Positions 19,057 to 28,880 of a stretch of 36,896 nt of DNA are shown here, piece by piece. A program made the position numbers and the translations under genes. Source of the DNA: a bacterium (GTDB lineage Bacteria; Patescibacteriota; Saccharimonadia; Saccharimonadales; Saccharimonadaceae). The stretch spans positions 1 to 36,896 of the forward strand of contig JAJXWT010000009.1 in the NCBI GenBank assembly GCA_021781475.1, read 5' to 3'. The stretch's first letter is position 1. Each line of letters starts with the position of its first letter. Under the pieces are notes generated by a model, which ran no database searches, was not told where the DNA came from, and saw nothing but the letters and a program-made list of their open reading frames with translations.

Positions 19057-19869
19057 ATGAAACTATTTAGCTGGAACGTAAACGGCATCCGCGCGGTCTT
19101 AAGTAAAGGGGCGCTGCAAGATTTTATTGCGACGTACGACCCGGATATTTTATGCCTGCAAGAAACCAAGGCTGAACGCGGGCAGGTAGAGCTTGATTTG
19201 CCGCAATATACCGAGCATTTTTTTAGCGCCGTCAAAAAGGGCTACAGCGGCACGGCAATTTTTAGCAAAACCCCAGCTCTGCGCTACATTGACGGGTTCC
19301 CACAAGATATTATCGATACGTTTAACGTAACAGGCGACACCTACGGCGACCCCAATGCCGAAGGCCGTATTATTGCGGCGGAGTTTACCGATTTTTGGGT
19401 GGTAACTGCCTACACGCCCAACAGCAAGGGCGATTTAAGCCGCCTAAAACTGCGCTACGACAGCTGGGATAGAGCCTGCCTGGCGTACCTAAAACAGTTG
19501 GAGCAAAGCAAGCCAGTACTATATTGCGGCGACATGAATGTAGCGCACGCCGAAATTGACCTAGCCAATCCCAAAGCCAATGTAGGCAAGCACGGTTTTA
19601 CCAACGAAGAACGCAAGCGGTTCCAAGATTATTTGGACGCTGGGTTTGTTGATACATTCCGCGCCGCTAATCCAAACGCAACCGAAAAATACACCTGGTG
19701 GACCCATTGGGCCAACGCCCGCACCCGCAATGTGGGTTGGCGCATAGATTATTGGCTCGCCAGCAAAGCCATTGCCAGTAAAGTCAAAAACCCGCAAATT
19801 CACCCGAGCGTCATGGGGAGTGACCACTGCCCAGTGAGTATTGAACTATATAAAGGAGCTGATTCATGA
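19057..19869 (+). CDS. xthA: Exodeoxyribonuclease III
   Basis: MKLFSWNVNGIRAVLSKG…ILCLQETKAE…CGDMNVAHAEIDLANPK…GSDHCPV. Confidence 0.95.
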   Translation: MKLFSWNVNGIRAVLSKGALQDFIATYDPDILCLQETKAERGQVELDLPQYTEHFFSAVKKGYSGTAIFSKTPALRYIDGFPQDIIDTFNVTGDTYGDPNAEGRIIAAEFTDFWVVTAYTPNSKGDLSRLKLRYDSWDRACLAYLKQLEQSKPVLYCGDMNVAHAEIDLANPKANVGKHGFTNEERKRFQDYLDAGFVDTFRAANPNATEKYTWWTHWANARTRNVGWRIDYWLASKAIASKVKNPQIHPSVMGSDHCPVSIELYKGADS

Positions 19870-20249
19870 ACACACCCTCACGCACATTTGATGATGCCTC
19901 AAAAGCAGTTATGCGGCACGTTAAGGAGCGCCACTGGGATAAAAATACTCCACGAGGCCTTGCAATTTCCATTTCACTGGAAGCTAACGAGCTACTCGAG
20001 CACTACCAATGGCAAGACTCTCCCGTAGGTGATACGAATGAGCTAGCGAGCGAGCTTGCTGACATTTTTATTTATGCAATCCAGTTTGCTCACCACTACA
20101 AAATTAATATTCCCACCGCAATTACCCAAAAACTTGAAAAGTCAGCCGAAAAATATCCTGTAGAAAAATTTGCAACTACAGACCCAGCGGCACGGAAAAA
20201 GGCCTGGATTGAATCAAAGGCTAACTTTAAAAAAGATACGATTTTATAA
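19866..20249 (+). CDS. MazG-like nucleotide pyrophosphohydrolase
   Basis: AISISLEANELLEHYQW…ELASELADIFIYAIQFAHH; ATGA overlap with xthA. Confidence 0.85.
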   Translation: MNTPSRTFDDASKAVMRHVKERHWDKNTPRGLAISISLEANELLEHYQWQDSPVGDTNELASELADIFIYAIQFAHHYKINIPTAITQKLEKSAEKYPVEKFATTDPAARKKAWIESKANFKKDTIL

Positions 20250-20301
20250 GCAAACCTCACAAGACCCTACAAACTCATGTATTGCAGGCTATACTATAGC
20301 T

Positions 20302-21093
20302 ATGGATTTAAGTTACTGGCTGCGGCAGGACCAAAAAACGCCGCTATACCCCGACATTGAATGGAGCAAACCCGAGCAAAAAGCCCACGCGGGCCGGCTT
20401 GGTGTTATTGGTGGCAACAAACTAGGGTTCGCCGGCGTGGCCGAAGCCTACCGTGTGGCATATGCCGCTGGGGTAGGGGACGTAAAAGTATTGCTGCCAG
20501 ACTGCCTTAAAAAGGCAATCCCCACCAACTGGGTAGATGTTGCCATGGCGCCATGCACCATTAGTGGTGGGCTTGCCAACGATGCCTTGCCCGACACTAT
20601 GGCGCTCGCCAATTGGAGCAATATGCTGCTATTTATTGGTGACGCCGGGCGCAACAGTGAAACCGCCATGCTGTACGAACGCGTGCTACGCGAAAGCGAC
20701 CGGCCAGTCGTGCTCACGCGCGATGCCATTGATTTAGTCAAAAATGCGCCCGAAATGCTCGCAAACCGGCCCAATACCCTGTTGGTGCTCAGCTTTGCCC
20801 AGCTACAAAAGCTATTCCAAGCGGTATATTACCCCAAAATCTTAACCTTTAGCATGCAGTTGTTGCAGCTGGTCGAGGCCGTGCATAAATTTACCATTAC
20901 GTACCCGATTACCCTTGCAGTGCTCCATAAAGACACGTTAGTGGTGGCGCATGGCGGGCAAGTCACCAGCACGCCTTGGCAAAGCCCGCTGTTAATCTGG
21001 CGTGGCGAAACCGCCGCAAGGGCCGCTTGCTATTGGGCATGGGACCAAAACCAACCGCTCGAAAGCATTACCGCAAGTTTAGTTGCCGCCTAA
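20302..21093 (+). CDS. ADP-dependent NAD(P)H-hydrate dehydratase-like (ribokinase-fold) protein
   Basis: HAGRLGVIGGNKLGFAGVAEAYRVAYAAGVGDVKVLLP…LPDTMALANWSNMLLFIGDAGRNSET; TATACT 6 nt before ATG. Confidence 0.65.
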   Translation: MDLSYWLRQDQKTPLYPDIEWSKPEQKAHAGRLGVIGGNKLGFAGVAEAYRVAYAAGVGDVKVLLPDCLKKAIPTNWVDVAMAPCTISGGLANDALPDTMALANWSNMLLFIGDAGRNSETAMLYERVLRESDRPVVLTRDAIDLVKNAPEMLANRPNTLLVLSFAQLQKLFQAVYYPKILTFSMQLLQLVEAVHKFTITYPITLAVLHKDTLVVAHGGQVTSTPWQSPLLIWRGETAARAACYWAWDQNQPLESITASLVAA

Positions 21094-21095
21094 GC

Positions 21096-21123
21096 TTGCA
21101 CCGCAAACCGAAAGTGCTATAGT
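21096..21123 (+). promoter_or_regulatory. Promoter for 66-aa small ORF
   Basis: TTGCAC - 16 nt - TATAGT, shares AAAGTGCTATARTR with 11371 promoter. Confidence 0.5.
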
Positions 21124-21162
21124 GTTGGTACGGTTCAACAGAGACAGGGAGGACGGCGAGCT

Positions 21163-21363
21163 ATGCCTACCACAACTGCTGCGGATGAGGTCGAGTGGTG
21201 CTGGATGATGCACAAGATCATGGTTGAGTTCGAGCAACTCTGGGCCTATGTACGCGCAGCGCGACAGACCAGGCAGTACCTTATGGATCGCAGCATCCGC
21301 CAAATGATGGAGTCCGCCAATCAGGCCACAAGCGACACCGCGCAAGGCAAGCTGGCCGCATGA
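21163..21363 (+). CDS. Small hypothetical protein (66 aa)
   Basis: Promoter, GGAGG SD, GC-rich hairpin after stop. Confidence 0.55.
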   Translation: MPTTTAADEVEWCWMMHKIMVEFEQLWAYVRAARQTRQYLMDRSIRQMMESANQATSDTAQGKLAA

Positions 21364-21370
21364 GCCGCGA

Positions 21371-21404
21371 CCCCGCCCCGGGCCCCAAAAAGCCCAGGGC
21401 GGGG
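21371..21404 (+). terminator. GC-rich hairpin (terminator-like)
   Basis: CCCCGCCC…GGGC…aaaaa…GCCC…GGGCGGGG. Confidence 0.5.
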
Positions 21405-21475
21405 AACCGCTATTTTACAAACACCCCTGGCGTCCTGTATAATACGCCTGGTAAAAAATACACATTTACAGATAA

Positions 21476-21495
21476 GCAAGTGGCGGAATTGGTAG
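21476..21495 (+). repeat. Partial duplicate of tRNA-Leu 5' end
   Basis: GCAAGTGGCGGAATTGGTAG identical to 21537-21556. Confidence 0.85.
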
Positions 21496-21534
21496 GCCAG
21501 TTGCTGCCGCAATTTAAAAATGTATGGTTAAGAT

Positions 21535-21621
21535 GGGCAAGTGGCGGAATTGGTAGACGCGCTAGACTCAAAATCTTGTAAGAGCAATCTTGTGAGGGTT
21601 CAAGTCCCTCCTTGCCCACCA
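21535..21621 (+). tRNA. tRNA-Leu (anticodon CAA), CCA encoded
   Basis: GGGCAAG…GAATTGGTAGACGCG…CTCAAAA loop…long variable arm…GGTTCAAGTCC…CTTGCCCACCA. Confidence 0.93.
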
Positions 21622-21742
21622 TAACCACACATTTTCGCTAGGGCGCGGTTGCCCACAACCACCGCAAGCGAACAAACAGGCGCGCATTTAGGCCGCTTAT
21701 CCGCTAAAATGATATACTTATACGTAAGTGGGTAACTGACAC

Positions 21743-22936
21743 ATGCAGCCAAACGATGATACACAACTTGCCCTTGCAAACGACACCCCCCAAGGTGTCG
21801 CCGTACTTGGTGGCGCCGCGCCGCAACCAGGGCAGCAGCAAACCGCTCAGCAAATAGTGCGTGGGCAAATAGACAATATCTACCAAAACGACCCCCACGC
21901 CACCGAACCAGCCCAACCGGAACGCCATGGCGCGGTCGACTACACGCCAAACGAAGCGCCCAACCCCTACGCACGCACGCACGACGAATCACAGCACCAG
22001 GTAAGCGCAAATGCATGGGAACGCTACCACAGTGCTTGGCAAAGCTACTACCAACAATATTACGAACGATATTATATAAGCCAAGTCCACCAGGCAAAGC
22101 AACAGCTTGCCGCAGAGGTTAAAAGTACAAAAAATGCGCCAATTAGCGAACAAGAGGCGTTGTACGAGCTCCGTACCGACCTAATTGGTAAGGTAAAATC
22201 ACGCGCAACCAAAGTGCGCAAAAGCCGCCATTTTTGGCCGATTATTTCTGCGCTAACCGTTATGAGCGCTTTTTTGCTATTGCAATACAACCAAATCATT
22301 GGCGCCTACATTTACACCTACATGCGCCCTGGTGGTTCCGGCGAAATCAACCGCTTAGCCGACCCAACCGACATGAGCACTATTACCCAGGACAACCGCC
22401 TAATTATTGCCAGTATTGGGGTAGATGCACCCATTATTCTGAACGCCGATGCCAGCAGCCAATCGTCACTCGACGCGGCCATGGCAAAGGGCGTGGCATG
22501 GTTTAACACACAACAAGCGCACAGTTTACCAGGCCAAGACGGCAATTTTGTCATTAGCGGCCACTCCAGCAACGACTGGGCCGAAACCGGTTCGTATAAA
22601 TTTGTATTCGGCCCACTCACCGAATTAAAGCCGGGCGATACTTTTTACGTTAACTACCAGCAAAAACGCTATATTTACAAAGTCACCGGCTCAAAGGTAG
22701 TTGCGCCCACCGATGTCAGCGCCCTTGCGACCGACAACTCCAAGCCAATGATTACGCTTGTCACGTGCACGCCACTTGGTACCGACTGGAACCGTTTGCT
22801 CGTATTTGCCGACCAAATTAGCCCCGACCCAAGCACCGCAACAGCCCCAGGTGCAAGCACTGCGCCATCAGCCGCCGAAATGCCGCAAAACTCGCCAACA
22901 CTACTCGAAAAAATGCTTGGCGCGCCAGGTAACTAG
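21743..22936 (+). CDS. Sortase family protein with long cytoplasmic N-terminus
   Basis: Single TM, FVISGHSS (His), TLVTCTP (Cys), NRLLVFA (Arg). Confidence 0.9.
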   Translation: MQPNDDTQLALANDTPQGVAVLGGAAPQPGQQQTAQQIVRGQIDNIYQNDPHATEPAQPERHGAVDYTPNEAPNPYARTHDESQHQVSANAWERYHSAWQSYYQQYYERYYISQVHQAKQQLAAEVKSTKNAPISEQEALYELRTDLIGKVKSRATKVRKSRHFWPIISALTVMSAFLLLQYNQIIGAYIYTYMRPGGSGEINRLADPTDMSTITQDNRLIIASIGVDAPIILNADASSQSSLDAAMAKGVAWFNTQQAHSLPGQDGNFVISGHSSNDWAETGSYKFVFGPLTELKPGDTFYVNYQQKRYIYKVTGSKVVAPTDVSALATDNSKPMITLVTCTPLGTDWNRLLVFADQISPDPSTATAPGASTAPSAAEMPQNSPTLLEKMLGAPGN

Positions 22937-22937
22937 G

Positions 22938-24407
22938 TTACTGGCCGACAATCATTGTGTCGCGGGTGATTGCAACCGTGCTGCCTGTTTTGGTAATCGC
23001 ATTTAGGTATTTACCATCTTGCAACAATGATACGTCAAGCGGCAACGCATTTTGCATCATGTCGTGGCCGTTTGTGCCGTCGTAATCGTACATTCTGAGT
23101 GTTGTACCTTCGACTGTGACAAAATGAAAATCGTCAATCCAATCAAGCTGAGTAAGGGGCGGGGACTGTAGCGTAAACGGGCTGGCTTGCTGGCTGTCAA
23201 GATCGTACGTCACTACGCTGCTGCTGCCGCCAGCGTACACAAAGCGGTGCTGGTCGGGCGAAAACCCTAAGTATTCAACAGGGGCGTTTAGGGCAAGCGT
23301 GGTTACCAACGAAAACGGCGCCGGATTTTGGGTGTCGCTCGTGGTTAAGCTGCCTGTATATATCTGCACGGCGGTACCATGAGCAATCACCTCGTAATAA
23401 CTGCCGTAGTATTTATTAATACTTGCAAACAGCGGGGCAGTATCGTTAGGCGCGGTACGGTAAAATACACGCGGTGCGCTGGCGCCAGGGGTCAAGTAGC
23501 CGGCGGTACGAACATGTGTCGTAGGGTCGGCGTTTGTGGTATACACTAACGTGTCGGTGTTATATATGCTAAAGTCGTGCACATTTGTAAGCAACGGGCC
23601 GCTCATGGTCTTTGCATCGATATCGACCTTGCGGACAATGCCGTCGGTTGACAGCAGGTAAAGTGCATTGGCATCGTTAGGCGTATACTGCACATCTGTC
23701 GCGTTAACCCCTAGGGTTGTTGTGATGTTTTTTGCGACACTGGTGTTATTGGTGTCGAGTGAAATCCACTCAACATTCGTGCCATACGTGTGTTTAATAA
23801 GGATATAGCGGTTGTCGTACGACCACGACACAATTTTGAACGTTTGTGATTCGCCCGCGCTTGGTGCCGTATACGAACCGGTGGGCAGGGTCACCTGCTT
23901 GCTTTGCGGGGTGTCGGTGTTAAGCCCAACAAGCGTAACGGTCGGCTGCGCCGCGTTTTCAATCACCGCAAACGTGTTTGTGTCGTACGAAACCTTGCCG
24001 CTTGCGGCCCCGGCAAGCTTAATAGGGGTAGTAGCCACGAGTTTTTGCGGCACTAAACGGGCATAATCGAGCCACAATACAGCCCCAGCCCGCACTGTAA
24101 CCGCTTTTTGCCAGGTGTCATAGCCGGCTTCGCTCATTGTCACCGTGTGATTACCAGCGCCCACAGTCAGGCTGCTTGGCGTTTTGTTCGCAAGGTGGAC
24201 TTGGTCAAGCCGAACATCAGCGCCACTAGGGAACGTGCCAAACTGCACAAGACCACCTTGTTCGAACTTGCCATCGTACTGGTTATAACGGTAACCCTGG
24301 ATAATAAAGTACAGGCCGGTTACCAGCAGTACTACAACCAATACCATGGCTGTGTAGACGATAGCCAGACGGATACGAAGCAAGCGTTTTTGTGCTTTTC
24401 GATTCAT
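22938..24407 (-). CDS. PEGA-domain, beta-propeller-like membrane-anchored protein
   Basis: N-term TM; GTFPSGADVRLDQVHLANKTPSSLTVGAGNHTVTMSEAGYDTW PEGA motif. Confidence 0.75.
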   Translation of the reverse strand: MNRKAQKRLLRIRLAIVYTAMVLVVVLLVTGLYFIIQGYRYNQYDGKFEQGGLVQFGTFPSGADVRLDQVHLANKTPSSLTVGAGNHTVTMSEAGYDTWQKAVTVRAGAVLWLDYARLVPQKLVATTPIKLAGAASGKVSYDTNTFAVIENAAQPTVTLVGLNTDTPQSKQVTLPTGSYTAPSAGESQTFKIVSWSYDNRYILIKHTYGTNVEWISLDTNNTSVAKNITTTLGVNATDVQYTPNDANALYLLSTDGIVRKVDIDAKTMSGPLLTNVHDFSIYNTDTLVYTTNADPTTHVRTAGYLTPGASAPRVFYRTAPNDTAPLFASINKYYGSYYEVIAHGTAVQIYTGSLTTSDTQNPAPFSLVTTLALNAPVEYLGFSPDQHRFVYAGGSSSVVTYDLDSQQASPFTLQSPPLTQLDWIDDFHFVTVEGTTLRMYDYDGTNGHDMMQNALPLDVSLLQDGKYLNAITKTGSTVAITRDTMIVGQ

Positions 24408-24491
24408 TGTATACCCCCATTATACATGCTTGCACAGATAAGGTGAATGGGATATGATATAGGCATAAGCAAATAGGGACACTGTAGGGGT

Positions 24492-25277
24492 ATGCAAAAA
24501 AAGACAGTTACCATTCATGGTATTGTGTACGATGTTGCGTCGGGCAAGCCGGTTGCAAAAAGCACCGAAGGTGTTATATCGCGGCACGCTATTACTAAAT
24601 TTGCCCCTGAATCCCCCCAAAAACCAGCGTTAAAACCCGATACTCCGCCTGTGCGCCACCCAATTGTCACAAAGGTTAACGCTACTCAGTTACAGGCAAA
24701 GCAAGCGCAAAATCGCGTGCCAAAAAGCGCGCAAACAATCAAGCAACAGGCAATTCGTGAAGCTATGGAGCAACCCATGCATTCCCGTAAGCAAATTACC
24801 CTTAAACAGCAGCCAACCAAACTGCAGCGCATACTCCGCACGGGTATGATTGCCCTCGGTGCGTTATTGGTTGGTGGCTACATCGCCTACCTCAACATGC
24901 CCGCCATTACAACCGCAATCGCCGCAAACCAATCTGGCATCCACGCCACATTCCCAAGTTATACGCCAACTGGTTACGCAATCGCCGGGCCTGTTACCGC
25001 TAAAAATGGCATTGTCACTATCCGTTTTAATGCAACCGCAGCACCGGTTAATTACACCATTCAGCAACAAGCTTCAGACTGGGATAGCAGTGCGGTGCTC
25101 GAAAACTATATCACCCCCAACGCGGGCAACAACTATATTGCGACGCAGGCAAACGGCCTTACTATTTACACCTATACGCAAAGTGCCGCGTGGGTGAATG
25201 GTGGCGTGCTGTACACAATCCACGGCAACGCGCCCTTAAGTGCCAACCAAATCGAACACATTGCCATTAGTATGTAG
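24492..25277 (+). CDS. TM protein with DUF4367-like C-terminus
   Basis: LTIYTYTQSAAWVNGGVLYTIHGNAPLSANQIEHIAISM. Confidence 0.5.
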   Translation: MQKKTVTIHGIVYDVASGKPVAKSTEGVISRHAITKFAPESPQKPALKPDTPPVRHPIVTKVNATQLQAKQAQNRVPKSAQTIKQQAIREAMEQPMHSRKQITLKQQPTKLQRILRTGMIALGALLVGGYIAYLNMPAITTAIAANQSGIHATFPSYTPTGYAIAGPVTAKNGIVTIRFNATAAPVNYTIQQQASDWDSSAVLENYITPNAGNNYIATQANGLTIYTYTQSAAWVNGGVLYTIHGNAPLSANQIEHIAISM

Positions 25278-25297
25278 CCACGCGCTATACTAAGGGT

Positions 25298-26260
25298 GTG
25301 GAATTATACCATATTAAATCGGTAGCGCAGGCAGGCGCCGTAGCCGCAGCCGAACGCGGGCGACACACAGCCAGTACCAACACATTGCTGCTCGTTAACC
25401 TCACCACGCAACAGGCAATGCAGCAACTTAGCCACGTTGCACACATTTTTAGCGATGCCGATGGCACATTGGTAAGCGACGGCGCCGAACATATCTCCCA
25501 AGCCACCCTGTTGCTGCTCGCGACATTGTCGCGCCACGGTATTACTACAACGGTCGTGACCGGCAAGCCACTCGCCGAAGTTACGCCCATGCTGAGCTCG
25601 GCCCCGGGCCTTGAATTTATTTGCGAAAAAGGCGCCTACCGCGCCCATATCCAAAACGGCACGGTGCGTAAACAGTTTATGTTAAGCGATGCTGCAATTG
25701 AAACAGAAGTCGCCTTATTCCGCATCGGCCTGGCTCGGTACCTGCAGGGGCTTGCGCGCCGCCACCACATTGGGTTTGGCTGGGCGGGCAGCGGTGCCCA
25801 CACTAGTATTATTAGCGTTGATTTATACGCCGCCACGCCGCCCGCACACTATACCGCACTGCGTGGCGCCGCGCGAAACGCCCTTAAGCTGCGTGACCCC
25901 GCACTACAACGCCGGCTTGAATCATTAATAGCGCGCTGGGTGCACCAACATAAACCAACCTGGCAGGTCGTGCACCTTGGCAATGGCAACACCGAAATTA
26001 CACCGCCAATACTCGAAAAAAGCGCGGCCGTGCGTGCGCACCCAGCCTTTGCCAAAAGCGGCAAGGTGCTCATTTTAGGCGATTCAAAAAACGACGAACC
26101 CATGTTCGCACTCCAGGCCACGCATACACACAAAGTATTAAATGGCCTTGTGTTGCACCAACACGCCAGCCTGCCGCTCGTAAATACTGCCCATTTTGTT
26201 ACATTTGGCATGGCTAACGTGCAGCCCATTTTACAGGCGCTGCTAAGTACAAAAAAGTAA
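25298..26260 (+). CDS. HAD-superfamily phosphatase (GTG start)
   Basis: HIFSDADGTLVSDG…TTVVTGKPLAEV…LILGDSKNDEPMF. Confidence 0.8.
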   Translation: MELYHIKSVAQAGAVAAAERGRHTASTNTLLLVNLTTQQAMQQLSHVAHIFSDADGTLVSDGAEHISQATLLLLATLSRHGITTTVVTGKPLAEVTPMLSSAPGLEFICEKGAYRAHIQNGTVRKQFMLSDAAIETEVALFRIGLARYLQGLARRHHIGFGWAGSGAHTSIISVDLYAATPPAHYTALRGAARNALKLRDPALQRRLESLIARWVHQHKPTWQVVHLGNGNTEITPPILEKSAAVRAHPAFAKSGKVLILGDSKNDEPMFALQATHTHKVLNGLVLHQHASLPLVNTAHFVTFGMANVQPILQALLSTKK

Positions 26261-26287
26261 AACTGCGCATATGCTACAATAACAGAT

Positions 26288-27811
26288 ATGATTCGTACTC
26301 GTTTTGCCCCAAGCCCCACCGGTTACATTCACGTTGGCAACGTGCGTGCTGCGCTGTTTCCGTACCTCTTAGCCCGCCAGCAGGGCGGTCACTTTATTTT
26401 GCGTATCGAAGACACCGACCAGGCGCGCTTTGTCGAAGGCGCGACTGACTTAATTTTGGACACGCTGCAGTGGCTCGGTATCGATTGGGATGAAGGCCCG
26501 CGTAAAGGCGGCAACTACGGCCCCTACATACAAACCGAACGCCGCGAGCACTACCTAACATGGGCAAAAAAGCTGGTCGAGCATGGGCTGGCCTACGCTG
26601 ACCCCTACACCCCCGAACAGGTGCAAGGCTTTCGCGAAGAGGCGATGGCGGCAAAAAAGCCGTTTTTGTACCGCAATTATCGCCCCGAAACCCCGCCAAC
26701 GTGGGACGGCAGCCAGCCACTCCGCCTTAAAGTCATTAACCCACAGCGCTACACATGGCACGACCCAATTATGGGCGAACTTAGTGCCGGCCCCGAAGTG
26801 TTGGATGATTTTATTTTGCTAAAAGCCGATGGCCTGCCAACCTACAACTTTGCCCACATTATTGACGACGCCGAAATGGGCGTTACGCACGTTATCCGCG
26901 GGCTCGAATACATTTCTAGCATTCCACGCTACCTCAGTTTGTACGATGCGCTCGGCATTTACGAACAATCTACACAAACGCAGCGCGCAGCAGATTCAGT
27001 TCAAGATAGTGACAGTAGCGGTACATCCATCGCCACAGAGCTCCTTGGCCGCCCATACACCCGCCCGGTGCTCGCCTGCATGCCGCACATTATGGCCCCC
27101 GACGGCAAAAAAAAGCTAGGCAAACGCGACGGCGCCCGCAGTGTCACCGACTACCGCACCGACGGTATCTTGCCCGAAGCCATGCTCAACTTTTTGGCCA
27201 GCATGGGCTGGAACGACGGCACTGAACAAGAACTGTTTAGCAAAGATGAACTAATTGAAAAGTTTAGCCTCGAGCGCGTCCAGCGCAGTGGCGCCCGCTT
27301 TGACGAACAACGCCTACTATGGATGAACGGGCAGTGGATCCGCCGCTTAAGCCTAGGTGACTTATATAATCGGGTTACGCCATATTGGCCAACTAGCGCC
27401 AGGCAGGCGAGTGATGAGTACAAAAAGCAGGTCCTTGGCCTGGTGCAAGATCGCCTAAAGACCCTGGCCGAGCTGCCAGTCATGACCAACTACTTTTTTG
27501 AAGAACCAACGCCCGACACCAGCCTAATTACCGGCAACAAGCAACTAAGCAAATTAAGTAGCGACGAGCAAAAACAATTGCTTACCACCGCAAAAACCGC
27601 ACTCGAGCAAAGCGAATGGACCGCCGAAGCTATCCAAAACACCCTTAACGCACTGCTTAACCAAACCGGCCAAAAACCCGGCATTATGTTCAGCCTTATC
27701 CGCATTGCTACTACCTGGGCACCCTTTAGCCCGCAGTTAAACGACACCCTGGCGCTGCTTGGCAAAAACACCACCCTCGCGCGCCTGCAAACTGCAATTG
27801 ACACAATTTAA
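26288..27811 (+). CDS. gltX: Glutamyl-tRNA synthetase
   Basis: RFAPSPTGYIHVGNVRAALF; KLGKRDGA (KMSKS variant). Confidence 0.96.
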   Translation: MIRTRFAPSPTGYIHVGNVRAALFPYLLARQQGGHFILRIEDTDQARFVEGATDLILDTLQWLGIDWDEGPRKGGNYGPYIQTERREHYLTWAKKLVEHGLAYADPYTPEQVQGFREEAMAAKKPFLYRNYRPETPPTWDGSQPLRLKVINPQRYTWHDPIMGELSAGPEVLDDFILLKADGLPTYNFAHIIDDAEMGVTHVIRGLEYISSIPRYLSLYDALGIYEQSTQTQRAADSVQDSDSSGTSIATELLGRPYTRPVLACMPHIMAPDGKKKLGKRDGARSVTDYRTDGILPEAMLNFLASMGWNDGTEQELFSKDELIEKFSLERVQRSGARFDEQRLLWMNGQWIRRLSLGDLYNRVTPYWPTSARQASDEYKKQVLGLVQDRLKTLAELPVMTNYFFEEPTPDTSLITGNKQLSKLSSDEQKQLLTTAKTALEQSEWTAEAIQNTLNALLNQTGQKPGIMFSLIRIATTWAPFSPQLNDTLALLGKNTTLARLQTAIDTI

Positions 27812-27815
27812 AACA

Positions 27816-27850
27816 GGGCCGGCACATGTAGGCTATACATGTGCCGGCCC
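27816..27850. terminator. Perfect 15-bp hairpin between convergent genes
   Basis: GGGCCGGCACATGTA-ggcta-TACATGTGCCGGCCC. Confidence 0.75.
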
Positions 27851-27874
27851 ATAGGGTGGACAGGAGAACAAAGT

Positions 27875-28729
27875 TTAAGGCTCCAGCCGTTGTCGCATTT
27901 GCGCCCTCAACCTCTTTGCAGCTTTGGTAGGCGAACACCCACCATTTTTGGCGCGCCACTCTCCAGCTTTATGGTGTTGTTGCGTTGCCCTTACGGCATA
28001 GTGTCCAACACCGGCACCGAAACCAACGCCCATAAGCACGTGTAGTGCAAACATCAGAATACTTTGCCCACCAAGCGCAATCAAGAGTATATTGTAAACT
28101 GCAGCGAGTGCGTATACACCCGTCGTTGCCACGAGCAACGACTCATGCCTCGTCGCCAATTTTGCGCTAAGAGCATCCTCGTAGCTTTTGCGCGTTGCGC
28201 ACTCCAGCGCACCGAGATCGCTCTTGAGCTCAAGGTCTTGGAGGCTTAGGACCGACCCAAATGGGCCTGCCCAGTACGCCAACAGGTACCTGTAAGAGCC
28301 GCCGCCTGGTGACACGAGCGTGCCAAGCAATGCGCAACACTCTTCTCGCAACTCACTGTCACTGTCTTGCGTGTAGCGAACTATCCCAAGGTGATCCTCG
28401 TCAAAATCTCCGCTGTCGAGAACCTCCTTGATACGGTCAGCAACCGCAGCGGGAACATACCCACCCACTTGATTGAAGCTAGCAAGCCGAGTCTGCGAAT
28501 AACCGTAGCCTAACAGCGGTGGAGTTCCAAGCCACGCACGCACCTTATTGTCGTAGGCGCAGTATTTCGCGTCGTACATCAAAATTGTTGCGTTGAATCC
28601 TCGCTGGCTTGCCACATCCACCATACCAATCTGCGCTAACAGGTCAGGGGTAGCGCCATAATCGTCCGACATGACGCCGTGCATACCACCCATAGATATG
28701 CGTGAATCGGGAATATGGTAATTCTGCAT
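27875..28729 (-). CDS. Hypothetical protein with C-terminal TM hairpin
   Basis: Long ORF, GGAGACAATAATG SD/start; two hydrophobic segments. Confidence 0.65.
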   Translation of the reverse strand: MQNYHIPDSRISMGGMHGVMSDDYGATPDLLAQIGMVDVASQRGFNATILMYDAKYCAYDNKVRAWLGTPPLLGYGYSQTRLASFNQVGGYVPAAVADRIKEVLDSGDFDEDHLGIVRYTQDSDSELREECCALLGTLVSPGGGSYRYLLAYWAGPFGSVLSLQDLELKSDLGALECATRKSYEDALSAKLATRHESLLVATTGVYALAAVYNILLIALGGQSILMFALHVLMGVGFGAGVGHYAVRATQQHHKAGEWRAKNGGCSPTKAAKRLRAQMRQRLEP

Positions 28730-28880
28730 TATTGTCTCCAAATCCAAAAGGTTTTTGCTCGCACGGGTTGTACAAGCATCATATTTATGTTATAGCACAG
28801 TTTGCATATTTTCGCAATAATACCCCCTAGACCGTTGTTTGTGTACACCGCCGGTACTATGCGCTATACTAAACATAACC

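Noticed and set aside
21360-21581. 73-aa ORF running into tRNA-Leu
   Set aside because: Overlaps tRNA and the GC hairpin; frame encodes tRNA sequence.
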